64,000 nt of DNA from an uncultured Bacteroidales bacterium (lineage in GTDB: Bacteria > Bacteroidota > Bacteroidia > Bacteroidales > UBA932): the NCBI GenBank assembly GCA_945868745.1, contig CAMBMK010000003.1, forward strand, positions 23,779 to 87,778, written 5' to 3'. Below, in pieces: positions 15,975 to 24,977 of this stretch. Below the pieces are notes generated by a model that did not search any database, had not been told where the DNA came from, and worked only from the letters and a program-made list of their open reading frames with translations. The translations under genes and the position numbers were made by a program. Numbering within the stretch: position 1 is the stretch's first letter; every line of letters starts with the position of its first letter.

Positions 15975-17227
15975 TGATATCAGGGAAAACTTCGTGCGGA
16001 ATGCTGTACGCCGCAAAGCGCAGGGCCTCCGGAGTCGGATGCTGTGCGCTGAGCATAAGGTGCGGCACAAGGAGCGAGGAAGGCTTCCACAGCGGCATCG
16101 CCCATTTTGCCGAGCACTGCATATTCAAGGGCACCTCCAGACGCGGCAGCAACGCCATCAACAACTGTCTCGACCGTCTCGGCGGCGAGCTCAACGCCTA
16201 CACCACCAAAGAGGAAATAGTCATCCATGCCACCGTGCTGAAGGAGGATCTCTACAAGGCCGTCGGGCTGCTGCTCGAGCTGGCCTCCTCAGCGACATTC
16301 CCGGAAAATGAGATTGAGACGGAAAAGGGCGTGGTCATCGACGAGATAAAATCCTACCGCGACAGCCCCGCTGACGATGTCTATGACCGTTTCGAGGGTA
16401 TGCTGTTTGAGGGACACCCTCTCGGAAAGCCCATTCTGGGCACCGCCGAATCCGTAAGGAAGATTTCTTCCGAAGAGCTGCGGCTTTTCGCAAGGCAGAA
16501 GTTCCGCCCCGGAGCAATGGCCCTTACCGTGGTCGCAGACTACGATGAAAAGCTGATGGAGAAAAAAATCAACGCACTGACAGCCAAATATTTCAGCGAC
16601 CCGTGCGAGGCACCTGTGACGCCCGCCGGCATCCGTCCGGAAGAGGGGGCGCTTTTCCACGGACCGGAGGTCAATATCTTCGACAGGACAATCGGCAAAC
16701 GCCACCACGAGGCCAATGCGGTCATCGGCAGCCTTGCCCCTTCCCTCTATGAACATCCCGACAGGCTCACGGCCATACTGCTCGGCAACCTGCTCGCCGG
16801 CCCCGCATCCAACTCCATCCTCAACAGCGTACTGCGCGAGAAGCACGGATGGGTATATGGCGTAGAGTCCTCATACACACAGTATTCCGACACGGGCATA
16901 ATGGCCATAAGCCTCGGATGCGAAAAGGAGAACCTCGAAAAATGCTTTGAGGCAATGGGCAGGGAAATCCTCCGCCTCCAGGAGAATCCGCTCTCCCCCG
17001 CGCGGTTGAAAGCCGCCAAGAAACAGCTTCTCGGCCAGCTCGCCATCAGCTCGGAAGGCGGTGAAAGCCAATGCCTCGGGATGGGCAAAAGCCTTCTGGC
17101 ATACGGGACCATTGTCCCGGACGAGACCTCACGTAAGGAGATTGAGGCCATTACGGCCGCCGGTCTTCAGGAAATGGCCTGCCGCCTTTTCGGAAAAGAC
17201 TCTGTTTCACGACTGATTTATCTTTGA
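15974..17227 (+). CDS. M16-family zinc metallopeptidase (insulinase-like)
   Basis: The protein has the inverted zinc motif HFAEH (HxxEH) with the third ligand in the downstream ETEKGVVIDEIKSYRDSP, so it should be catalytically active. At 417 residues it has the two-domain subunit size of bacterial M16B enzymes, with the second domain around LLGNLLAGPASNSILNSVLREKHGWVYGVESSY. There is no signal peptide, so it probably acts in the cytoplasm, although a secreted protein is encoded just upstream and overlaps it by one base. The O-methyltransferase gene follows within 2 nt. Substrate unknown. Confidence 0.93.
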   Translation: MISGKTSCGMLYAAKRRASGVGCCALSIRCGTRSEEGFHSGIAHFAEHCIFKGTSRRGSNAINNCLDRLGGELNAYTTKEEIVIHATVLKEDLYKAVGLLLELASSATFPENEIETEKGVVIDEIKSYRDSPADDVYDRFEGMLFEGHPLGKPILGTAESVRKISSEELRLFARQKFRPGAMALTVVADYDEKLMEKKINALTAKYFSDPCEAPVTPAGIRPEEGALFHGPEVNIFDRTIGKRHHEANAVIGSLAPSLYEHPDRLTAILLGNLLAGPASNSILNSVLREKHGWVYGVESSYTQYSDTGIMAISLGCEKENLEKCFEAMGREILRLQENPLSPARLKAAKKQLLGQLAISSEGGESQCLGMGKSLLAYGTIVPDETSRKEIEAITAAGLQEMACRLFGKDSVSRLIYL

Positions 17228-17228
17228 T

Positions 17229-17870
17229 ATGGAAACTCCGCTTGACAGATACCTGCGCACCCACTCTACGCCGCAGAGCGAGGCCCTCGAATGGCTCGAA
17301 AAGCAGACCAACATCCGCACCAACTACCCCAGGATGCTCTCCGGGGCTGTTCAGGGCAGGTTCATGACCATGCTCGTGAAGATGACCGGGGCACGTGACA
17401 TCCTCGAAATCGGGGCTTTCACCGGCTACTCGTCCATCTGCATGGCCTACGGACTGCCCCAGGACGGACACATCGACACCCTTGAAATCAATGACGAGCT
17501 CGAGGACCTGATAATGGAGGGCTTCGACCGTGCGGGGGTGCGTGAAAAAATCACCCTCCACATCGGCGATGCCAGGGATACCCTGGGACGGCTTGCAGCC
17601 GAAGGGCGGAAGTACGATTTTGTCTATATCGACGCCAACAAGCGCGAATACTGCGACTACTATGAGCCCGTGCTCGGGATGCTGCGCCCGAGGGGATGCA
17701 TCCTCACGGATGATGTGTTGTGGGACGGAAAGCCCTACAGCGACCCTGTGCCGCGGGACAAACAGACGCAGGGCATCGTGAGGTTCAACGATATGGTGGC
17801 CTCCGACCCGAGGGTTGAGACGGTGCTCCTTCCGCTTCGCGCAGGCCTCAGCATTACCATGAAGAAATAG
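17229..17870 (+). CDS. Class I SAM-dependent O-methyltransferase (catechol-O-methyltransferase type)
   Basis: The 213-residue protein shows SAM-binding motif I ILEIGAFTGYSSICMAYGLP, an acidic end to strand 2 (IDTLEIND), the metal-binding YIDANKREYCDYYE and LTDDVLWDGKP. This is the arrangement of Mg-dependent small-molecule O-methyltransferases (PF01596). It lies 1 nt after the peptidase gene and ends 70 nt before the predicted cobalamin riboswitch. The methyl acceptor is unknown. SAH produced here would be recycled by AhcY, also in this window. Confidence 0.93.
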   Translation: METPLDRYLRTHSTPQSEALEWLEKQTNIRTNYPRMLSGAVQGRFMTMLVKMTGARDILEIGAFTGYSSICMAYGLPQDGHIDTLEINDELEDLIMEGFDRAGVREKITLHIGDARDTLGRLAAEGRKYDFVYIDANKREYCDYYEPVLGMLRPRGCILTDDVLWDGKPYSDPVPRDKQTQGIVRFNDMVASDPRVETVLLPLRAGLSITMKK

Positions 17871-17903
17871 GGAAATATATACCTGCGGATTTTGTTTTGT
17901 CTC

Positions 17904-17934
17904 TTGTTTTTTACATTGCTTCTTTCCATCTTTG
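17904..17934 (+). promoter_or_regulatory. Promoter of the cobalamin-uptake operon
   Basis: TTG (17904-17906) and CATCTTTG (17927-17934) are separated by 20 nt. The -7 box departs from TAnnTTTG in its first base. It places the transcript start just before the riboswitch. Confidence 0.5.
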
Positions 17935-17940
17935 CCGTGC

Positions 17941-18100
17941 ATTACGGTTCCGCAAGGATCAATAGGGAATCCGGTGTGAGTCCGGAACAATACCCGTTGC
18001 TGTAATTCCCCGCCGCCGTCAGGGGGTTTCACATCTGTGCCACTGTCCATTACAGGATGGGAAGGCGTGAGACCCGGGAAGAGTCAGAAGACCTGCCGGA
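17941..18100 (+). ncRNA. Cobalamin (B12) riboswitch
   Basis: The leader contains the conserved elements of the adenosylcobalamin aptamer in the right order: GGAATCCGGTGTGAGTCCGG (about 17966-17985), CCCGTTGCTGTAA, GCCACTG...GGATGGGAAGGC (18039-18066), and the B12 box AGTCAGAAGACCTGCC (18082-18097). Two small hairpins, ACGGC-tttcc-GCCGT (18154-18168) and GTACC-cgca-GGTAC (18185-18198), lie between the aptamer and the btuG ATG at 18236. There is no U-tract, so control of translation initiation is more likely than termination. The genes downstream are cobalamin-uptake genes, which supports the call. Confidence 0.95.
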
Positions 18101-18235
18101 ATGCTTTGGATTATACGATGCAAACGCGGGATTACGGTTGCTGCCTGATTTTTACGGCTTTCCGCCGTAGGTGTCACGTTGTCCGTACCCGCAGGTACAC
18201 GGGATTATGTACTTCAAATCAAATATTTACGGATA

Positions 18236-19297
18236 ATGAAAAAATTTCTTGCAATCCTTTCTGTATGCGCGCTGGCATTGACCGGCTGTATGAAGGAAGA
18301 CAAGGTCGTTGAAAACGGCTTTGATGTGAAACCGGCCCCGGGAAGCGGCCTGTTTATCGCCTGCCAAGGCAACTGGAGCTACGGAAACGCTACCCTTTCT
18401 TTCTATGACACCAAGACAAAAGTGGTTGAAAACGAGCTTTTTGCCAGGGCAAATGACCAGAAGCTCGGCGACACTGCCCAGTCCATGACCCTGCACGACG
18501 GCACCCTCTGGATTGTGGTCAACACATCCAACGTCATCTTTGCAATCGACCCGTACACCTTCAAGGAAAAGGGCAGGATCACGGGTTTAGCTTCCCCGCG
18601 CGAGATTTTCTTCGTGTCGGACGACAAGGCCTATGTCACCCAGATGGAGGACGGGCGAATCTGCATCGTGGACCCGAAGAAATATGAAATCACAGGCTAT
18701 ATCGAGACAGGTGAGGCAGTTACCTCCACAGAGCAGATTGAGGATTTCGGCAGCTATGTAATCACCAACTGCTGGTCCTACCAGAAGAAGATCCTCAAGA
18801 TTGACACTGCCACGGACAAGGTGACGGGAGAGCTTGAGGTCGGCATACAGCCTTCCGACATCGCCAGGGACAGGAACGGCAAGCTGTGGGTACTGACCGA
18901 CGGCGGCGGATGGGACGGCAACCCGATCGGTTTTGAAAGCCCTACCCTATCCAGAATCAATCCGGAAACACTTTCTGTCGAAAAGACATTCACATTCGAC
19001 GGCGCTGTCAGCCCGAGCAAGCTCGTGACCGACAATAACGGGGACAATCTCTATTACCTCGGGGCCGGTGTGTGGAAAATGTCCGTTTCCGCAGATGCCC
19101 TCCCTACGGAGCCGCTTGTCGGAAATCTCGGTTACGGCATCTATGCCCTTGGCGTATGTCCTTGGGATTCGGACATCTATGTTGCCGATGCAATTGACTG
19201 GCAGCAAAGCGGAAGCGTCTTCAGATATTCTTCCGACGGTACCCTCAAGGATGAGTTCAAGGTAGGGATTATCCCGGGTTCATTCTGCTGGTATTGA
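18236..19297 (+). CDS. btuG: BtuG-like surface lipoprotein (beta-propeller, cobalamin capture)
   Basis: The 353-residue protein starts MKKFLAILSVCALALTGCMKED, a lipoprotein signal with lipobox LTGC (Cys18). The body shows repeated YncE/DUF5074-like blades: LWIVVNTSNVIFAIDP, AYVTQMEDGRICIVDP, KILKIDTATDKVTGELEVG, KLWVLTDGGGWDG. Bacteroides BtuG is a surface beta-propeller that binds B12 with very high affinity and passes it to BtuB. The same position, between a B12 riboswitch and btuB, makes that role likely here. ATG at 18236 is chosen over the track start because of the signal peptide. It overlaps btuB by 4 nt. Confidence 0.9.
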   Translation: MKKFLAILSVCALALTGCMKEDKVVENGFDVKPAPGSGLFIACQGNWSYGNATLSFYDTKTKVVENELFARANDQKLGDTAQSMTLHDGTLWIVVNTSNVIFAIDPYTFKEKGRITGLASPREIFFVSDDKAYVTQMEDGRICIVDPKKYEITGYIETGEAVTSTEQIEDFGSYVITNCWSYQKKILKIDTATDKVTGELEVGIQPSDIARDRNGKLWVLTDGGGWDGNPIGFESPTLSRINPETLSVEKTFTFDGAVSPSKLVTDNNGDNLYYLGAGVWKMSVSADALPTEPLVGNLGYGIYALGVCPWDSDIYVADAIDWQQSGSVFRYSSDGTLKDEFKVGIIPGSFCWY

Positions 19298-21384
19298 TCC
19301 GCACGGGCGCAATAGTGCGGTGCTCCGCTTTGACACTTCTCCTGGCACTATTGTGTCGGGAGAATGCCTTTTGCCTTGTCCGCGGGGAGGTTGCTGACAC
19401 CCTGAAGGAGTCTACCGTGACGGGCCTCAGGGCGCTGCGCCAGGCAGGGGTAAACCGTACCGATTTCAGCGAAAAGGCCCTGAAGGAGAACATTTCCCTT
19501 TCCTTTGCCGATGTGCTGGCCTACAACTCTTCGATATTTGTAAAGCAGCACGGGAGAGCATCCGTGTCAACAGTCTCTTTCAGGGGCACTTCCGCTTCGC
19601 ACACGCAGGTGCTTTGGAACGGCCTGAGGATCAATTCCCCGATGCTCGGGATGACTGATTTTTCCCTGATTCCGTCCTTCCTTATGGACAGCGCATACCT
19701 TCTTCACGGGTCCTCGTCCCTCCAGCAGACGGGCGGAGGGCTCGGCGGGGCAGTGGTGCTGGGCTCCGGAGGAAGGGCCCCCGAAGGCTTCGGGATGCAG
19801 TATGTACAGGGAGCCGGTTCGTTCGGGACGTTTGACGAATACCTGAGGCTCAGCTGGGGAGGCAAAAGACTGAGCAGCACTACCAAAGCATATCTGGGCA
19901 CCTCCGAGAACAGGTTCAGGTACGTCAACAGGGACAAGAACGAGATTGTCTATGACGGGGATATGAACATTGTGGAAAGCTATCATCCCGTGGAAGTATT
20001 TGACAACGGCGCATTCAGGGATTTCCACCTGATGCAGGAGACGGAGTGGGAAGCTCCGGAGGGCAGCCTTGTGAGGTTTTCCACATGGTACATCGACTCT
20101 TTCCGCGAGCTGCCGCGCCTGAGCGTGGACTACAGCGGGACCGATGACTACATCAATGAGCAGAGGGAGAACACCTTGAGGGCCGTGGGCTCGTGGTCGA
20201 AAGACCTCGGGGGATGGAAGACGGAGGCCTCGGCAGGATATGCCGGGACATATCTCGGCTATGACTATGCGCGCAACGGGGGCGGGGGCATCCGGACCTG
20301 GCTCACACGGTCCAGGAGCCATTCCAATACCTTTTTTGCAAAGGCGGGGACGGAGCGCTACCTCGGAGGGAGATGGATGGTGAGCGGCAATGTGTCGATG
20401 CACTGGCAATCCGCCAAGTCAAGGGACCTTGCGATGTTTACCGGAGCCGGCCGGCAAAACGGTTACGAGGCAGGCAGGGCGGAGGTTTCGGCATTCGCCT
20501 CGCTGAAATGGAAGCCATCCCGACGGGCGGGGATTTCGCTGTCGCTGCGCGAGGATGTGTTCGGAAAGGATTTTTCCCCTGTCATTCCGGCCCTTAACGC
20601 AGATTTTCTGCTATCGGAGCAGTGGGGGCTTTTCCTGAAAGGGTCGGTGTCGCGCAATTACCGCTTCCCTACCCTCAATGACCTCTATTTTATGCCCGGG
20701 GGCAACCCTGACCTGAGACCCGAATCAGGTGTGTCATACGACATCGGATATTCGCTGGACCGGAGATTCGGCAGCAGGGGGGCCGTGCGCGCCGAAGGAG
20801 GATGGTTCGACTCGTATATCGACGACTGGATCATGTGGGTGCCAAGCGGGGCCAAGAAGGATTTCTACACGCCGATGAATGTGATGAGGGTCCACGCCTA
20901 TGGTCTGGAGCAGAAAGTTTCGGGAGAATGGTCTCCCGCGGGAGACTGGAAGCTGACTTTCAACGGCAATTTCACCTGGTCCCCGTCCATCAACAAGGGC
21001 GAGCCGAGAAGTCCGCTGGACGATTCGGTGGGCAAACAGCTTGTCTATATCCCGGAGTTTTCATCGTCTTTTACGGCAGGTGTGTCATGGAGGGGATGGA
21101 GCGCGATGTGGAAATGGTGCCACTACAGCAGGCGCTACACGATGTCGAGCAACGAGGACAGCATCACGGGTTCGGTACCGGCCTACATCATGAATGACCT
21201 CACCCTCGGAAAGACTCTGGACACGAGGTGGGCGGGGCTGTCGCTGTCGCTTGCCGTAAGGAATATTTTCAATGAAAGTTACCAGTCGGTCCTTTCGAGG
21301 CCGATGCCGGGAATCAACTGTGAGTTTTTCATAGGGATCACGCCGAAATTGTCCGGAAAAAAGTCACCGGTTGTTTCGGAATAA
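19294..21384 (+). CDS. btuB: TonB-dependent outer-membrane receptor, BtuB type
   Basis: The 696-residue protein has a signal peptide (SALTLLLALLCRENAFC), a plug domain (NISLSFADVLAYNSSIFVKQHG, STVSFRGTSASHTQVLWNGLRIN) and a C-terminal 22-strand barrel with the NDLYFMPGGNPDLRPE motif usual in TonB-dependent receptors. It would import cobalamin across the outer membrane with energy from TonB. Translation starts at a TTG (19294) overlapping the btuG stop (TTGA), a rare but coupled start; an in-frame GTG at 19315 is an alternative. Operon context specifies B12 rather than heme or iron. Confidence 0.92.
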   Translation: MIRTGAIVRCSALTLLLALLCRENAFCLVRGEVADTLKESTVTGLRALRQAGVNRTDFSEKALKENISLSFADVLAYNSSIFVKQHGRASVSTVSFRGTSASHTQVLWNGLRINSPMLGMTDFSLIPSFLMDSAYLLHGSSSLQQTGGGLGGAVVLGSGGRAPEGFGMQYVQGAGSFGTFDEYLRLSWGGKRLSSTTKAYLGTSENRFRYVNRDKNEIVYDGDMNIVESYHPVEVFDNGAFRDFHLMQETEWEAPEGSLVRFSTWYIDSFRELPRLSVDYSGTDDYINEQRENTLRAVGSWSKDLGGWKTEASAGYAGTYLGYDYARNGGGGIRTWLTRSRSHSNTFFAKAGTERYLGGRWMVSGNVSMHWQSAKSRDLAMFTGAGRQNGYEAGRAEVSAFASLKWKPSRRAGISLSLREDVFGKDFSPVIPALNADFLLSEQWGLFLKGSVSRNYRFPTLNDLYFMPGGNPDLRPESGVSYDIGYSLDRRFGSRGAVRAEGGWFDSYIDDWIMWVPSGAKKDFYTPMNVMRVHAYGLEQKVSGEWSPAGDWKLTFNGNFTWSPSINKGEPRSPLDDSVGKQLVYIPEFSSSFTAGVSWRGWSAMWKWCHYSRRYTMSSNEDSITGSVPAYIMNDLTLGKTLDTRWAGLSLSLAVRNIFNESYQSVLSRPMPGINCEFFIGITPKLSGKKSPVVSE

Positions 21385-21398
21385 GTATTTTTGCAAAT

Positions 21399-22541
21399 AT
21401 GAACTGTATCTCCATATTCCCAATCTTTGCGGCAGCCCTTGTGATGGCCGCTTCCTGCTGCCGGGGGTCGCGGACGGCGGAAGTTTTCGACACCGTGTAT
21501 TATGCCCCTTCGCACGCGGCCGGTTTTGAAATCATAGGCTGCAGGGACAGCCTGAGCCGTGTCATAAGGGTGATGTCGCCATGGCAGGATGCCGATTCGA
21601 CGGCCTTCGACCTTTTCATTGCAAGAGGCGGGGAGAATCCTCCGGAGGGGTTTTCGGGGCAGGTCATCCGAGGGCAGGCAGAGAGAATCGTGGCGATGTC
21701 TTCGTCCTATGTGGCCATGCTCGACCTTGTCGGCGAGACGGGAAGGATCTGCGGAGTGTCGGGTATGGATTTCATTTCCAATGCTTCCGTGCTTGGGCGC
21801 AGGGGGAGCATCGTGGATGTGGGCAATGAGGCGGATGCCGATTTCGAGAAGCTGGTCAGCGTCAGGCCGGACCTTGTGCTGCTGTACGGGATCACTGCTT
21901 CGAGTCCCATGGAGGGCAGGCTGCGTTCGCTCGGGATTCCGTATATGTATGTGGGAGAGTATCTTGAGAGTGATCCGCTCGGGAAGAGCGAGTGGATTGT
22001 GGCAATAGCCGAGGTGGCGGGAGTGGTGCAGGAGGGGGTCTGTGTGTTCGACGGGATCTGCCGGAGGTATGAGGCCCTGAAGGAGGAGGTCCGCGAAAAG
22101 GCTGCCGGAAGGCCGAAGGTGATGCTGAACGTGCCTTACGGGGACATCTGGTATATGGCTTCTGCGATTTCCCCGGTTGCCACCATGATTGCCGATGCCG
22201 GCGGGGAGTATCTCTACAGGGACAATCTGACCAACAAGAGCATCCCGATTGATATGGAGAAGGCGTTTGCACTCGCTTCGGAGGCCGATTTCTGGTTTGA
22301 CACGGGGAGAATCTCATCGATGGAGGAGCTCCTTTCCTCGTATCCGAGGTTTGCGGGGGTGCGGTGTGTTGCCGAGGGAAATGTGTTCAACAATGACCGT
22401 AGGATGTCGCCGGGCGGGGGCAACGATTTCTGGGAGTCGGGACAGGTGCGCCCGGACCTTGTGCTTGAGGACCTTGTGGGCATTCTCCATCCGGAACTCC
22501 GTGACGGGGAAGGGCTGCATTATTACAGGAGGCTTGACTGA
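21399..22541 (+). CDS. btuF: Cobalamin ABC transporter substrate-binding lipoprotein
   Basis: A 380-residue periplasmic binding protein of the helical-backbone class (cluster A-II). It has a lipoprotein signal (FAAALVMAASCC), then RIVAMSSSYVAMLDLVGETGRICGVSG and FEKLVSVRPDLVLLYG, the two standard halves of the metal-chelate-binding fold. The C-terminal half has SPVATMIADAGGEYLYRDN. It delivers B12 to BtuCD. It starts 15 nt after btuB, and its stop overlaps the btuC start (TGATG). Confidence 0.92.
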   Translation: MNCISIFPIFAAALVMAASCCRGSRTAEVFDTVYYAPSHAAGFEIIGCRDSLSRVIRVMSPWQDADSTAFDLFIARGGENPPEGFSGQVIRGQAERIVAMSSSYVAMLDLVGETGRICGVSGMDFISNASVLGRRGSIVDVGNEADADFEKLVSVRPDLVLLYGITASSPMEGRLRSLGIPYMYVGEYLESDPLGKSEWIVAIAEVAGVVQEGVCVFDGICRRYEALKEEVREKAAGRPKVMLNVPYGDIWYMASAISPVATMIADAGGEYLYRDNLTNKSIPIDMEKAFALASEADFWFDTGRISSMEELLSSYPRFAGVRCVAEGNVFNNDRRMSPGGGNDFWESGQVRPDLVLEDLVGILHPELRDGEGLHYYRRLD

Positions 22542-23548
22542 TGGGAAGGAACAGGAACTCTTTGCTTATGGCCTGCGGCGGGGCGCTGCTCGTGGTGCTT
22601 TTCGTGGCCGACCTTCTGACCGGCAGCACCTCCATTGCGGCGGGAGATATCTGGAAGGCGCTTTTCGGCAAGGCACCGGATGCGCTTACCGGGTCCATTG
22701 TCACGGGTATAAGGCTTCCCAAGGCCCTCACGGCACTGTTTTCGGGGATTGCCGTGTCGGTAAGCGGCCTTCTGATGCAGACGATGTTCCGCAATCCGCT
22801 CGCCGGGCCGTATGTGCTGGGCGTCAGTTCGGGTGCGTCTCTCGGGGCCGCGGCTTTCGTGCTGGGCTTCGGGCCGGTGTCGCTTACGGGCGGGTCGGTC
22901 GTCAATTCGCTCGGAATCGCCGGTGCCGCGTGGCTCGGTTCGGCTGCAGTCCTCGTGCTGATTGCCTTTGCGAGCCGCAAGATAAAGGACATAATGGTAA
23001 TCCTGATTCTCGGAATGATGCTCGGCTCGGGCATTGATGCCCTCGTGCAGATAATGCAGTATCTCAGCGACGAGACTTCGCTCAAATCGTATGTCATCTG
23101 GACCATGGGCAGCCTGGGCAATGTGACGGGGATGCAGACCGGGCTTCTTGCTGCCGCTGTAGCCGCAGGGCTCGGGATTGCCGCAGCATGCATAAAGCCG
23201 CTCAACCTGCTGATGCTCGGGGAGCAGTACGCCTCCACCTCGGGGCTGGACATCCGCAGGACGCGCAACCTGATATTTCTGGCAACGGTGCTGCTCTCGG
23301 GTACGGTGACTGCTTTCTGCGGGCCCTTGGGGTTCCTCGGGCTCGCCGTTCCGCACCTTACAAGGTTCATCGTAAGGGATGCCGACCACAGGGTGCTGCT
23401 TCCGGGGACGGCCCTTTGCGGGGGCAGCCTGATGCTGGTCTGTGACATGATTGCCAAGACCTCAGCCCTGCCTGTCAACGCCATCACCTCGCTGATGGGC
23501 ATCCCGGTGATAATCTATGTGGTAACAAAAAACAGGAGGCTTGTATAA
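22541..23548 (+). CDS. btuC: Cobalamin ABC transporter permease (FecCD family)
   Basis: A 335-residue inner-membrane protein with about ten membrane helices. FecCD signatures are present: RLPKALTALFSGIAVSVSGLLMQTMFRNPLAGPYVLGVSSGASLGAA near residues 60-110, WTMGSLGNVT, and the C-terminal GFLGLAVPHLTRFIVRDADHRVLLPGTALCGG. It overlaps btuF and btuD by one base at each end (TGATG and TAATG), so btuFCD is tightly coupled. The substrate is inferred from the riboswitch and the btuG/btuB neighbours. Confidence 0.95.
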   Translation: MGRNRNSLLMACGGALLVVLFVADLLTGSTSIAAGDIWKALFGKAPDALTGSIVTGIRLPKALTALFSGIAVSVSGLLMQTMFRNPLAGPYVLGVSSGASLGAAAFVLGFGPVSLTGGSVVNSLGIAGAAWLGSAAVLVLIAFASRKIKDIMVILILGMMLGSGIDALVQIMQYLSDETSLKSYVIWTMGSLGNVTGMQTGLLAAAVAAGLGIAAACIKPLNLLMLGEQYASTSGLDIRRTRNLIFLATVLLSGTVTAFCGPLGFLGLAVPHLTRFIVRDADHRVLLPGTALCGGSLMLVCDMIAKTSALPVNAITSLMGIPVIIYVVTKNRRLV

Positions 23549-24342
23549 TGCTCGAACTTGACAATATCTCTCTCGGATATGGCAGGAAGGTCCTGCTGGA
23601 TGGGGTGTCAGCCCGTTTCGGAGCGGGAAAATGCGTGGCCCTGCTCGGAAGGAACGGCGCGGGCAAAAGTACACTGATGCGTGCCGTGTGCGGCCTTGAA
23701 AGGCTGCGCAGCGGCAGGATCTGCATCGACGGCAGGGACATTTCGGGACTGTCGAGGGAGGAGGCTGCCAGGATGGTGTCTTTTGTCGGGACGGAGAAGC
23801 CCCGTATTCCCGACCTGAGGTGCCGGAGCGTGGTTGCACTCGGAAGGGCGCCCTACACCGACTGGCTCGGCAATGCCGACGAGGAGGACAACAAAATGAT
23901 TGACAAGGCTTTGGCCCTCGTTGGGATGACGGATTATGCGGAGAGGACGATGGACAGCCTGTCGGACGGGGAGTGCCAGAGGATAATGATTGCACGTGCC
24001 CTGGCGCAGGATACCCCTGTGATGCTTCTGGACGAGCCCACGGCCTTCCTGGACCTGCCGGGCAAATATGCGGTTGCGTCCCTTCTGGCAAAGCTCGCGC
24101 ACAGCGCCGGCAAGACGATTGTGTTTTCCACCCACGACCTTGACATTGCCCTTGAAAATGCCGACGGAATAGCCCTTCTCGACACCCCCGGCCTTATCCA
24201 CGGCTCCTGCCCCGACATCCTGCGCAGCGGGGCCATCGGCAGGGTCTTCGGGATCGGGAGGAAGAACGAAAAGTCAAATCTTTCAGAATCCGTTTTCAAT
24301 ACCCTCCCCTGTCGAGCTCGCGGCGTATGTCCTTTTCCTTGA
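23548..24342 (+). CDS. btuD: Cobalamin ABC transporter ATP-binding protein
   Basis: ABC ATPase of 264 residues: Walker A GRNGAGKSTLMR, Q-loop region VSFVGTEKPRIPDLRCRSVVALGRAPY, signature LSDGECQRIMIARALAQ, Walker B VMLLDEPTAFLDLPG and H-loop STHDLDIAL. The FecE/BtuD-type phrase VALGRAPYTDWLG supports a metal-chelate transporter. The last 15 or so codons (NTLPCRARGVCPFP) lie antisense to the end of smpB, giving a 47-nt convergent overlap. The catalytic domain is complete before that point, so the overlap does not damage it. Confidence 0.93.
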   Translation: MLELDNISLGYGRKVLLDGVSARFGAGKCVALLGRNGAGKSTLMRAVCGLERLRSGRICIDGRDISGLSREEAARMVSFVGTEKPRIPDLRCRSVVALGRAPYTDWLGNADEEDNKMIDKALALVGMTDYAERTMDSLSDGECQRIMIARALAQDTPVMLLDEPTAFLDLPGKYAVASLLAKLAHSAGKTIVFSTHDLDIALENADGIALLDTPGLIHGSCPDILRSGAIGRVFGIGRKNEKSNLSESVFNTLPCRARGVCPFP

Positions 24343-24748
24343 TGGACTGGCGTTTGTCATACTCTTTCTTTCCCTTTGCCAGGGCAATCTGGAGCTTGGC
24401 GTAGCCGTTGTCGGCGATATACATCTTCACGGCGACGATTGTCAGTCCCTTGAGTTTGACGCTCTGCCTCAGATGGCGGAGCTCCCTTTTTGTGAGCAGC
24501 AGCTTGCGGTCCCTTGCAGGCTCGTGCTGGCCCCAGGACCCCCAGAAGTAGGTCGCAACGTTCATTCCCTTGACATAGAGCTGCCCCCTCTGGTCGAAAT
24601 AGCAGAAGGCGTCCACAAGAGATGCCCTGCCGGCACGGATGGACTTGATTTCCGTGCCCGCGAGGACGATTCCTGCGGTGTAGGTCTCGAGAAATTCGTA
24701 ATCAAACGAAGCTCTCCTGTTGAGAATCTGTGTTTTCTTCTGTCTCAT
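24296..24748 (-). CDS. smpB: SsrA-binding protein SmpB
   Basis: SmpB carries tmRNA to stalled ribosomes for trans-translation. The 150-residue protein contains NRRASFDYEFLETYTAGIVLAGTEIKSIR, then FWGSWGQHEPARDRKLLLTKRE, LTIVAVKMYIADNGYAKLQIALAKGKKEYDKRQSIKEKD, all standard SmpB motifs. The basic C-terminal tail that reads the empty decoding centre is present (KEKDIRRELDRGGY). The tmRNA gene is not seen nearby. The 3' end overlaps btuD by 47 nt on the other strand. A minus-strand -7 box TATATTTG lies at 24778-24785. Confidence 0.97.
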   Translation of the reverse strand: MRQKKTQILNRRASFDYEFLETYTAGIVLAGTEIKSIRAGRASLVDAFCYFDQRGQLYVKGMNVATYFWGSWGQHEPARDRKLLLTKRELRHLRQSVKLKGLTIVAVKMYIADNGYAKLQIALAKGKKEYDKRQSIKEKDIRRELDRGGY

Positions 24749-24977
24749 AAGTCACATGTCTTCTGCGAAGGGAAATGCAAATATAGATATTTTTTGCCAT
24801 TATGGGATATGATAATGTTTTGATTTATGCCGCAAAAACATTATGTTAGCGCAGCAGATATGGAGCCCCTTGCCGGACTTCGCGACAAAACCGCAATGAA
24901 GCCATTTGCCGGAGACCGTTGCCGGTTTGATGCAACAGCTCTGAACCGGCAGGGACAATACATGTAAACTGACCGTT

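Noticed and set aside
17151-18050. 299-residue minus-strand ORF opposite the O-methyltransferase and riboswitch
   Set aside because: It is antisense to a clear methyltransferase and runs into the riboswitch aptamer, so it is not a gene.
23548-24342. Frameshift in btuD producing an artificial overlap with smpB
   Set aside because: All ABC motifs are in one frame and the C-terminal lid is complete before the overlap, so there is no need to invoke a frameshift, although the stop position is unusual.
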